This document shows, piece after piece, positions 13,149 through 23,600 of a stretch of DNA of 64,000 nucleotides (positions within the stretch are counted from its first letter, which is position 1; the number at the start of each line of letters is the position of its first letter). The position numbers were made by a program, and so were the translations under genes. The notes beneath the pieces were generated by a model, which saw only the letters and a program-made list of their open reading frames with translations, searched no databases and was not told the origin of the DNA. Source of the stretch: Pelodera strongyloides (Eukaryota; Nematoda; Chromadorea; Rhabditida; Rhabditidae); the NCBI GenBank assembly GCA_036852015.1, contig JAANDG010000520.1, forward strand, positions 1-64,000, in the 5' to 3' direction.

Positions 13149-13654
13149 TTAATGGCACGCAGTCACCTTTTTTGTCCCTCTTGTATGTGTCTTTATTTTT
13201 GTTGTGACGAGCCGACAGTTAGGAAACCTTCTTTATTATAAAACCAGTCGTTCGAAGAGCCCACGAGCCTTCGGCCGATTGTCACCCTATTTAAAAAACT
13301 TTTTTTTTACAATTGTAATCAGACAACCTTCGCTACTCCTACTATTTCATTCTGTTTGTAGGCCTCTCTCTCCCTGTTTGTCATTCACAGTCTGTCTCAC
13401 TCTCTCGCTCTATCTTCCGTCTGGTACCCTTCGTTACTCTCTCTGCGTCTCTTTCACATACTTTTTCTTTTGTATGTCTATATATGTCTCCTCTAACAAT
13501 AACTTTTCATATTGCTTACTATATCTGTCTCATCATCCTCTTTTTCATCTGCTACCTTTCCTTCTCCTACTCTCTCTCCCACTCTTCTCTCTATCGTTCA
13601 TAACTTTCTATTTCTCTCCTGATCTCTTTTCCCGCTTTCGCACCTTACTATGAT

Positions 13655-14345
13655 GTTGTACTGCGAATTCGCAACGGAAAATAACCAAAAATAATTATCT
13701 TGGAATTCTTTTTGGATTTCTTGCTCTGCGAATTCGCAGTATTTCTGGTGCGAATTCGCAGTCCAAAATCATAGACGAGAGAGCAGGCACTGCGGAGAGG
13801 GGGAAAGTGTTTTTTACGCTTTAGGTGCGAATTCGCAGAGCATATTGAGAGTCTGCGATTTCGCACCGGCTATTTTGCCGATGCGAATTTAGAAAGTTTG
13901 CTGTGCGAATTCGCACAGCCCACTTTTCCGGTGCGAAATTGCAGTTCATTAACAGAGTGAGTATCTCTCTGTCTCTCTCTCACTCTCTCTCTCTCTGTCT
14001 CTCTCTGTCTCTCTCTCTGTCTCTCTCTCTCTGTCTCTCTCTGTGAAACTACTATGATGTTGTTCTGCGAATTCGCACCGGAACAAAAATTCTCCAGGAA
14101 TTCTTTTTGGATTTCTTGCTCTGCGAATTCGCAGTATTTCTGGTGTGAATTCGCAGTGCAAAATCCTAGGCGAGAGAGCAGGCACTGCGGAGAGGGGGAA
14201 GAGTTTTTTTTTCGTTTTTCGGTGCGAAATCGCAGAGCACATGAGAGTCTGCGATCTCGCACCGGGGATTTTTTCGATGCGAATTTGGAAAGTTTGCTGT
14301 GCGAATTCGCTGAGCCCACTTTTCCGGTGCGAAATCGCAGTTCAT
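13655..14345. repeat. Two direct repeats full of TGCGAATTCGCA palindromes
   Basis: A unit of about 290 bp occurs at 13655-13945 and again at 14055-14345. Each holds about eight copies or close variants of the 12-bp palindrome TGCGAATTCGCA, such as TGCGATTTCGCA, TGCGAAATCGCA and TGCGATCTCGCA. Between the units lies a CTCTCTGTCTC microsatellite (about 13963-14042). The order and spacing of the palindromes agree in both units, so the second is a duplication of the first. Small differences show some later divergence. Confidence 0.85.
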
Positions 14346-14716
14346 CAACAGAGTTGTGCCCCTTAATCCACTTCCTTCCCCTCTCAAATCCACACGTCTA
14401 CAAAGTCATTTATGATTGTGGAGACGTATAATATGAGCCGGAATATACACAAAATGGATCTTCATTCGACTAATGGTATCACGCAAAGTTACCATGGAAG
14501 TTCTCTGTGTAGAGCAGAGGGTACCCTCATCATAAGCAAGCGGCTGAATCCGCAAGATGGACGGAACAAACGTCAAGAAGTCACGAGGCCCAGTGGACCG
14601 CCACTTCACATACGCCCGGACGGGCGGAATGGGCAGAGACTAAGAACACTTCAAAACGCCCATAACCCACATTCCTGTGAGAGTAACAGCGATGAGAATC
14701 TTCGATTTGGAAGAAG

Positions 14717-14941
14717 ATGTACCCAGACAGCCGATGCATTCCGCAACCCAGATCCACGGAACGTATCCAGCCAGAAGCGGAGGCCTTCTGCTGCAGTAGA
14801 TCACTTCCTGGATCGAGGACAAACGAGATCAGATCGAGGACTTACTACGACAAGCTGGTGGCGATCGTCAACCGACTCCGTGCATTCGGGACGAACACAG
14901 AGGGGGAGCCATTCCGCGCGTTGATTACCTCTAGCAATTGA
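14717..14941 (+). pseudogene. Bel/Pao-like retrotransposon gag relic (weak)
   Basis: One frame reads YDKLVAIVNRLRAFGTNTEG followed by EPFRALI before a stop. This resembles the helical region found in Bel/Pao polyproteins (DUF1759-type: YDKL...LR.LG...E....L). Sequence upstream is disrupted by stops and frame changes, and no protease or RT follows. The match rests on motif resemblance only, so confidence is low. Confidence 0.35.
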
Positions 14942-15710
14942 TAGGCATTTATGCACTAATTGCTTCATAAGTGTGTATTTTTGCACTAAATACGTTCGAT
15001 TTCCAGCTATGTAAACGCACTTGTTTTGTGTGTGAGTACTTCAATTAGTGCGTGTTTATTCGCACGCGATAGCTTAAACCCACTTGCCTACTGTAGCACT
15101 GTAAAGCGCAATTTGGAACTCTCGTAAGCCCGGAGTGTCTTGAATATCCTATTCGAGGTTAAATTTCTAGTTGGAGCTTATATTAATAAAAAGATTATTT
15201 ACCTAGCTATTTACTTAGTCAGCCATTTTTGCATAATGAACAGCTTGTAACCTTGTTGACATCCATTACCACGTTCACTGCCTCTTTGACATTAAGGTTC
15301 GCTTGCGACAAAAATTGATGAGAATGTATAACTCTATTTCTCTCTAACATTTACCCCTTTTTTTTAGTAATTTGTATATCTTTATTGCTTCTATATGGTA
15401 CATACTCGATTGATGTTTCACAATAAAGGAGGTTCATCCCAACTGTCGGCTCGTCTCAACTCAATAACATATGGTACGCACATCATATACGGAATTTTTT
15501 TGCACATGTGAGAAAGGGCTGAATTAATGTGGTATGAGGATGCTTTATTACTTGCACTTTCCATGTTTCACATTCGCGCAGTAATTTCCCTATTTTTACA
15601 TTCTACACTACCCACGTTATTTGGAGTACACAGAGCTGCATGAGCTGACGGAAAAGCAACGTTAATAAACACTTTTATAGTAAACTGATCCACAAAGGTA
15701 ACATAAAATC

Positions 15711-15975
15711 CCTGAAAAACAAATACGAAATGAATCTCAGCAATCGACAATGCCCGAGATCAAATTTGAATGAAACCCGGTAGTTCACCCGACTTCCGGC
15801 ACATATGCCACATGAACTTGGAGTTGTTGGACTGAGATGATGAATACGCCAACGAAGAACTACGAATAATAAACAAGGAAAGGGACAAGCAGACAAATAG
15901 ACAGTCACCAAAAACAAGCAAAGTGGTAGAACACCAAATAAAGACGCAAATATGGAAACGGTCAAATCGCCAAGA
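15711..15975. repeat. Diverged segment duplicated at 17411-17760
   Basis: CCCTGAAAAACAAA.ACGAAATGAATCTCAG.AATCGACA at 15711 recurs at 17411. It is followed in both places by CGAAACC.GG...TTC.CCCGACT.CCGG, TGAACTTGGAG and CAACGAAGAAC-like blocks. On the minus strand both copies place an acceptor (TTTTTCAG) before a short open stretch: GFYVTFVDQFTIKVFINVAF at 15568-15710 and DAYFALVTNVTDLSRFINWK-stop at about 17350-17410. These may be terminal exons of small duplicated genes or relics. Confidence 0.5.
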
Positions 15976-16061
15976 GAATATCTCTTCATGAGAATAGCCG
16001 CAGACAAAAAACCAGAAAAGCCTAGAGAAATAAGTTTACAGCATAAGTTTACAGCATTTAA

Positions 16062-16218
16062 TAGGGTTTACCCAATCCTCTTTTACAGCGAAAACATACA
16101 ATCTTGCAGACAAAATCTTGCAGACAACATCTACACACATACATATTGATCTTAGCCAGAGGCCAGAAGCGACAGTACTTGTTTCGGGCGCTCTAAAAGA
16201 GGATTGGGTAAACCCTAT
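16062..16218. mobile_element. 157-bp mini inverted-repeat element between TTAA sites
   Basis: TAGGGTTTACCCAATCCTC at 16062 is inverted at about 16195-16217, giving arms of roughly 24 bp. TTAA flanks both sides (16058-16061 and 16219-16222), with a one-base offset at the right end. The core has two CTTGCAGACAA repeats but no ORF. It ends 20 bp from the stop codon of the Lys-rich gene. The features suit a TTAA-specific MITE unrelated in sequence to the one at 12.7 kb. Confidence 0.65.
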
Positions 16219-16238
16219 TTAATGACCAAACGCTTAAA

Positions 16239-17010
16239 TTACTTGCGGCGCTTCTCTTCCTTCTTCTTATCTTTCTTCTTTTCACCCTTCTTGCCTTGCT
16301 CTGCATCATCCTTCTCTTCGTCCGATCCGTTGTCTCTCGATTTCTTGCCTAAGTGAGAATAGAAAGTGAGATGCCCAACATTTGCATAAGAGCTACAACT
16401 TTCATTAAACCTTTATTATAATGACACTATTTAATTGTGCAATACTCACCAGTTTTGGACTGTCGACGGACTGCTTTGGTTGAGCTTGCGTCTTTTTCTC
16501 CGGATTCTCCGCTCACGAGCGGCTCTTGAACATCATCGTGAGGCAAATGTGACACCTGTGGTTCGGAGTAAGGCGGGGAATCCGAGAAAGTGTCGAGGCC
16601 AAACACTAAAACAATACAAATCGGAATAGTAATGAGATATTCTTACGTTCACTACAATAACTACGTCAATGAGCACTCGATAAAAAATAATAATTCCCAC
16701 CTGGGGTTCGGCCCCTCACTCGTTCCTTAAGTGATGATGTGAATGGAAGGTAAGTTCCATCCGGCCTTGTCTTATAGGCTTCGTCCTTCTTGGTGGCAGC
16801 TTTCTGTGGATCTTCGGTTTCAGTTTTCTTCTTCTTCTCCTCGACCTTCTTCTCCTTCTCCGCCTTCTTCTCCTTCACGACCTTCTTCTTCTCATCTTTC
16901 TTCCTCTCCTCCTCGACCTTCCTCTCCTCCTCGACCTTCCTCTTCTTCTCTTCCTTCCTCTCCTTCTCCTTCTTTTTTTTATCAATTGAGGGATCCCGTT
17001 TTGGCGGCAT
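16239..17010 (-). CDS. Lys/Glu-rich charged protein, 191 residues
   Basis: Three exons join perfectly: 17010-16701, 16605-16450 and 16348-16239, totalling 576 nt. Donors are CAG|GTGGGA and CTG|GTGAGT; acceptors are TTTTAG and ACTTAG. The protein starts MPPKRDPSID, followed by about 60 residues of alternating Lys/Glu/Arg (KKRKVEEERKVEEERKKDEK), likely a long charged helix or coiled coil. Next comes a middle part (TRPDGTYLPF, then SDSPPYSEPQ, then GESGEKDASS), and a second basic tail ending KKDKKKEEKRRK. The basic clusters could serve nuclear localisation. No family is recognised and function is unknown. Consistent splicing phases argue that it is a real gene despite low complexity. Confidence 0.72.
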
Positions 17011-17989
17011 CGTTTTGGCGCCTGCAAAATTCAGTTATCTACGCACCACGGAGTTGGAATACAAAAAGATTTAGTACGTCGAAAACACAAGCAAAGGGTA
17101 AAGAAAATGGTAAAGAAAAGGGTTAAGCAAAGGGTTAAGCAAAGCTCGTACGCCACCGTACTCTCGCCAAAAACACCGCCCTGACACATCGAACACCTTA
17201 CCACGGTGCTTTCTATGAGCTTAGTGATCAAAGAACAGTGGAAATCAGGTAACGGCAAAAAATCTGTTAGAGCAGATAAGGAGCTCAGATGCAAACTGAA
17301 GCAGGCAATATAATACACTGAGTGGAAGGCGAGTCCATAATAAACTTTATTTCCAGTTAATGAATCTAGATAAGTCTGTTACGTTCGTTACTAAGGCAAA
17401 GTAAGCATCCCTGAAAAACAAACACGAAATGAATCTCAGAAATCGACACTGCGCGAGCTATCAAGTTTTTGCGGACAAAAAGCAACGAAACCTGGAACTT
17501 CGCCCGACTACCGGTAGATATTGTCATCTGAACTTGGAGGATGGGCGTTAAAAATCAAAAAGACAAGACTAAGATTAGCTACTTACCCGAATCCATCAGT
17601 TTCAAATTAGATACAGCTGAAATGTGGCGTACTATCATTCGCTAACGAAGAACAACAAATAACAAACAAGAAAAAAGGATATTTGCAGTGCAATACACAA
17701 TTAGCAGTTAAGAAAACGAGAAAAGGTTAGAATACCAAATCAGGCACATACAAACGCCGTAAAACCGTGAAATCGCAGAAAAAAATATTTTACGTCAATG
17801 AAAGAGATCTAAAGAAATACTCATAAAAAATATACATAAATCTAAAATTCCTATCTAACTATGTACAAAACGTTTAGCGATCACATACCAACAAATCTTA
17901 TCACATACACTCTGATGAGAGGAATGGATGAACATAGTTAATGAAAAATAGCAACTGACGGAATGCACTCAGCTAGAAACATTCGGTTA

Positions 17990-20640
17990 TTAATAGTTCG
18001 CACCATATGCAGAAAGATAGCGGTCAACAGTTCCAATTGCGATAATTGGCTTAACAGGATGGAAAGCTATGAAGGTTGGCTGCTGAAGAGGGCGTCCAGC
18101 CACGTCATTCATATTGATGTGAGCCAGCGATTTGCCAGTGCTATCGTAGACATTGAGCTGCGGTGCAGGAGACGGCACGACATCGGCCATCAACTATAAA
18201 TTTTGCTTTACTGATGTGAAACGACTATAAGGTAAATCACAATAAGGCGATTCACCGCGTAGAACTCAACAAAGAAGAATTTTAAAAGAGGATACCTGGG
18301 TGGTGGGATGCAGAGCAAACGAAGTTAGCATTTCCTTTGGGGGCAACTCAGTGCCTTGACGCGACTGGGTGAACAAAATGGGCTCCTGAAACAACCAAGC
18401 ATTCTAAAGAATACAACAGAATGGCACGCAATGGGACAATACAAATTCGCCCCCATGCATAGAACTTCACAACAAAATGCCCATAATTAAAGTCAAACAA
18501 CTTCTCCTTAACTTGACTTTACTTATATAAAGGTTTATTGAGGATATGCAATTAACACATCTCAAAAGGTGACCCTAAGATACCACGCTTCACAACGCAG
18601 TATACTCACAAAGTCTACTACAGACCACCCACCTGATACATTCGCGGTTCATATACAACGATTCGGCCATCTGCAGAGGCAGCAGCTAATGCTGTTCGTC
18701 CATTGTATGTGAAGATATCCATGCCTTTGATAGGAAAGCCCTTCAATTCCTCGAGTATCATCACCAAAGCCTCTTGAGTGGGAAGGCGATCATCATAGAC
18801 ACGGAGCATGCCATCGGGAAAACCTTAACATTAGACAAGTATAAATAAAGGAATTGTAAATACGCCAATAGAACAAGACGCACAAAACAAAGCATACAAC
18901 GCAAAACGACAACACTGACCAGCGGAGTAAAGGTGGCTTTCACTTAAATCTCCAGCGACCGCTGTAGCATGGCTGTTGTTGCGACCGTAGTCAAACTTCT
19001 GATCAATAAGGGTCCTCTCTGAATGCGCATCCCAAACTCTGATGCCCTTCATTGGCCCGCCTGACATCAAACGACCGCTGTATTCGTCCCAACTGAAATG
19101 ATTAACTCTATACTAATTCCCGTCCCAAGTAAGAGACGGACAACCGAGGATAACTAACTGAAAAACAGATCAATAACTAAACCAGAAAAAAATAACGAAA
19201 GCTTACTCGTAGACGGCCATTTCGCGAGTGCACTCGGCGTAATCAAACGGAAAACGCTGCCTATCTCCCAGTGAGTGGAATGCATTCTTCTAAACATAAC
19301 GTTTCGTATGACATCAAAATATGTTTCAGAATTGGAAGGGCTCGTAGCTACTCAATACCTACATGTATAAACATTGTTAACCTAGAAAGTTCAACGGCCC
19401 ACTGGTCTGGTGGTACCGTAAAGATGGCAACACGTCAATGAGCGACCACTACCTTCAGAGGCTATATTACACCTCAACACCTAGCTCATACCGAATAATC
19501 AGTTCCTGAAGCGTGAAGCACTTTTAAATCTACATATAAAGCATGGGTTAATCGTACCATAACCATTGGTCCAAGCATTTCAGTCCCACATTCATCGACA
19601 TTTAAGTCCCAAAGTCGAACAAGTCCATTGCGAGAACCAACAAGGCACATTTCGTGAGAAGAGCCGTTGATACCTTGAATCCAGCAAGCGCGGTCCTGGA
19701 AATAACCACATAAAGGGCTTAACCAGGTAACACAAGTTGCAAAAAATCTTAATCGTTGAGAACCTTACCACGCAATGATTATTTCCGTTGAAGTTGTGAA
19801 CACGTCTCACAAGTCTGCACTTGTCATCATAGCGATGGGCACTCACGTATTCACCATCAGTCGAGTAAATGTATGGCCGAAGTGGGGAGAACGACGCCGC
19901 GTACACCTAAAGGTCTACTTAATATGTAAGCGAAGGGGCTAGATGCATTCAACAAATTAGATTGACACAAATTTCAACGGCCATGGCCTTTACCACGGAC
20001 TATATATATACAAATGACAATGCTCACTGACCACTTTCTCCGTTCTTGTTGCCATAATCTGCGCATTGAATTCCACTTTCTAAAACATTACAATTACAAG
20101 ATGTATATTAAAATCAAAGGGAAAAAAAGTCATTCAATGGAAGCACAATTATGCAACTCGCCTGTGTTTTCACTTTCGGTCTTCGAGTTTCGGGGACATA
20201 ATCCGGGACCTTCCCAACCAAGCAAAATCCCTGCTTCAAGTCGCTAATCAACTGATCACTCTCCTTCCTCTGCTCAGTTGCGGAGAACAAGCTCCAATTA
20301 TTTGGGTTCCTCCACACAGTCATATTATCTCCAAATCCATCTCGTCCTTCCTCGTGCTAAAGACAAAAGGATCACAAAGCGACTGCTCTATAAAGATATA
20401 AACCATACTCATAAAACCAGTAAATGAAAACCAACCGACGAAAGATGCATGCATGGGTTGGCAAACTGCTTGCTGCACCAGGGGATGAACTCGCTGTTGA
20501 TCATGTGCGTTAAAATCGGAAACTTTTCATTCTCGTGTGGATGAGGGTTGGGTGCTTTGAATTCCGAGCCACCAGTACGACCAGCCTGCAAATACACGTT
20601 CGCCATGTTCCACTTTGATTTTCCACACGCAGAACAATAT
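17990..20640 (-). other. daf-15: Raptor exons: C-terminal WD40 propeller
   Basis: [17 protein letters not shown] and [20 protein letters not shown] (20590-20160) match the segment just before the Raptor propeller. The blades follow: [19 protein letters not shown] (about 19905), [14 protein letters not shown] (about 19630), [15 protein letters not shown] (about 19070), [14 protein letters not shown] (about 18815), [18 protein letters not shown] (about 18690), SFALHPTTQ (about 18310) and [20 protein letters not shown] (about 18080). The last blade ends SAYGANY-stop at 17990. The propeller helps hold Raptor dimers and substrate-binding surfaces. Confidence 0.88.
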
Positions 20641-23600
20641 CCTCTTTAACAACGTAGATTACTCACCACTGTCCTCTTCGCTTTGAAATGATGAAACTGT
20701 GCCAGCGTAGAATTCTTGTCAAAATCACGAATCCTCCACTTTCTTTCTGAACTGTTGCTTTCTGAAGACGTATGCGCTTCGGTAACACCTGAAATAGAAA
20801 AAAACATAGTTATTGACTTCTGAAAAAAAAACAATAAGATTCAAGTAATTCGTCATAACCGAAAGGTGTGAATAACACTTACTGAAGTTTTGGCTGAATG
20901 TAATACTCGGCTTGGGGAACATCTCAGCTCTGCGCTTCAGTTCGAGTGCCTCGTCATATGAATCTTCCCTGACAATCGGAGGAGGCCGAACAACATTCTT
21001 TATCTGTTGCATGATGGGACCCATTTCATTCCAAGAAACCGGAAGTCCAGTGGAAGATTTGCTCAGCGATGCAGATTTCCGAGTACTTTCTTCTATGACA
21101 GCCAATTTTTCCTGCGTGTCAACTTCACCGCCTTGAACCAAGGAAGTGTCGAGAGAAGCCACGGCAGGTGATCCAACAGCGAACTTCACCGGAGGCCGCG
21201 GAACAACGCGCTCAGTAGTCCTAAACAGATCGAATGTATACGATACGTCAAACCACGTTTCACTTCCATGCAATTCCACGCTTCTGAAGTCTCACTTCGA
21301 GCAACAAGGACGCAAACTCATGATTGTCATCGAGCCACACAGAAAAAAATGTAAAATCTCAGGTGCTATAACGCGTTGTCCAAACCAAACTAAAACCAAA
21401 ACCAACTCGACTTCTTTTTGAAGTGTACGCTCAGTATGCGCTTTATCAGGCACAACAGGGAAGGGGAAGAAACCGTCAGTATTGGGACCTTCAGTCTTTG
21501 GTTTGGAACCGACCTTCTCGGTAGGCCTGAAAAGAGCGATATATGTGCCACTTGCCAAATATGGGCACGTTGCGCTCAGGAGCTGATCTACGGATTCAAA
21601 ATTCAGTGTTCAATGGCCAAACCAAAACAAAACCAACTCGACTCGTTTTCGAAGTGAACGCTCAGTTTTCGCTTTATCAGACACAACAGGGAAGGGGAAG
21701 AAACCCTCAGTATTGGAACCTTCAGCCTTTGGTTTGGCCCCGACCTTCTCAGTAGGCCTGAAAAGATCGAAACACGTTCGATTTGCTTTTAGGGACGCAA
21801 CCATATTATATGACAAACCAAACTGTCAAACGTATATAAAGGCAGTGTTTTACGTACGCACGCTTCGCTTCAATGCAATCTCTTGAGACTAAAGTCTCCC
21901 GGTGACAAAAGAGGTCGCAAACTCATTGCTTGTCATCGGGCGTATTAGCAACTAGGACAAATATGGGCACGTTGCGCCAAGGAGCTGATATACGCATTCA
22001 AAATTCACAATGTGCAATGGCCAAACAAAAATAAAACCAACTCGATTCGTTTTCGAAGTGAACGCTCAGCCTTCGCTTTATCAGACACAACAGGGAAGGG
22101 GAAGAAACCCTCAGTATTGGAACCTTCAGCCTTTGGATTGGCAGCTAACTTCACAGGAGACCGTGTAACAACGCGATCAGTAGGCCTGAAAAGATCGATT
22201 TATGTGCCACTTGTTTGGGAACGCTACGCACTACGCATATAGAACGCGACCATATTATATGACAAACTGCCAGAAGTATATAAAGACAATATGTTACGAA
22301 CGTGAGTTTCACTTACATGCACTCTTATGCTTCTGAAGTCTCCCGGTGACAAACGAGAACGCAAACCATTGTTTGCCATCGAGCTTATTAGCAAACAGGA
22401 AAAATATGGGCACGTTGCGCGCAGGAGTTGATAAACGCATTTAAAATACACAATGTTCAATGACCAAACCAAAAAACAACTAGACTCACTTTTGAATTGT
22501 ACGCTCAGCATTCCCATCATAAGGCACAACGCGGAAGACATCCTGAGTATTGGAAACTTCAGTCTTAGGGTTGGTGAGGAGAAGAACATGCTCCAACTTT
22601 GCACGAGTTGCGTCATCTACAGCAGGGAGGACCTAAAGTAGAATCAAATAAAAATGACTGATCAAAACTGTGATCTAGCATTACATGTATCTGTAAAATG
22701 GAGCACGCGAAACGTGAAGTGGGTCTCGCCTGCGCGCCTTTAAGAAATATAAAATTACAATAGCAAACCTCATTGATGATGACGTTCTGTCTTTCTAGAA
22801 GCTCCGGGGTGAGCATAGTAGGCGCCGGCGCATTCTCCAACTTATCGAAAAAATCGATTAGCCGCTGAGCTGCCTCTTTACGTGCTGGGAGAAGTTGCAA
22901 CATCTTCACAATCTAAAGGGAAACATGGAAGTTTAAAATGAGCCTGACTGAGAGTACTATGAATCATCAAACAGTCCAAGTGTTTCACGAAGTTGACTCA
23001 CATCCAAGTATCTCATACGAAGGGTGAACTTTCTCATCGCAAATTCGTCCGTATCGAGGAAGTCGCCGGGTATCGCTTCGTGAAGTGGAACCTAAATTGA
23101 CCAATAAACAGAGTGAAAACAAACATCACGAAAATTGCAAAGAAAAAATAGGCACTCACCGCATCGTACAGTGTGAACAAGTATATTTCTATTGCATCCA
23201 ATGTGTCCTCAAGCTTTCGCACACGAGCGGCTCTAGTTGGCTTATTCTGGAACATACACGTAAAAAAGTTAGAACGCTATGTACGTCCGATTAATCTCTG
23301 AAGCCAATGCTAAAAAAGCGAGAAATTACAATTCCTGAAACAAGAACTAAAAATGAAATGGAATTCTCCAAGAACTAGGCCTACAGCCATCGTGAAAAAA
23401 AACAAAGCATCCCAAAGTACAAGTGAAGTTTACCTCTCGGGCATGCTGGTCAGAAGTGTCCACTCTGTTCGACGTCTCCCTTTTAGAAGCCTTCAACTCT
23501 TCCAGTTTGAGTGTTTCTGCCGCTTTACTTGCTATATCCCTCTCGTATTCAGCACTGGCAATGTCGGATATTCGTTTGTGTTGGGCGTTCAGTAGTATAC

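Larger units (their letters stand above)
13193..15468. mobile_element. Composite repeat bounded by about 45-bp imperfect inverted repeats
   Basis: ACGAGCCGACAGTT at 13207-13220 has its inverse at 15441-15454. Similarity extends outwards (GTTG.GACG) and inwards (AACCT..CTTTATT.T.AAAC) to about 45 bp with mismatches. Inside are a pyrimidine-rich stretch (13360-13640), the palindrome-rich direct repeats and a retroelement relic. No clear target-site duplication was found, so the boundaries are approximate and the class is unknown. Confidence 0.5.

Noticed and set aside
13655..14345. CRISPR-like array
   Set aside because: The repeats are short palindromes with irregular spacing inside a duplicated unit, in a eukaryotic genome; no cas-like genes.
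16743..17126. Plus-strand Ser/Pro- and Phe/Ser-rich frames
   Set aside because: They mirror the Lys/Glu codon repeats of the real minus-strand exon and have no matching splice structure.
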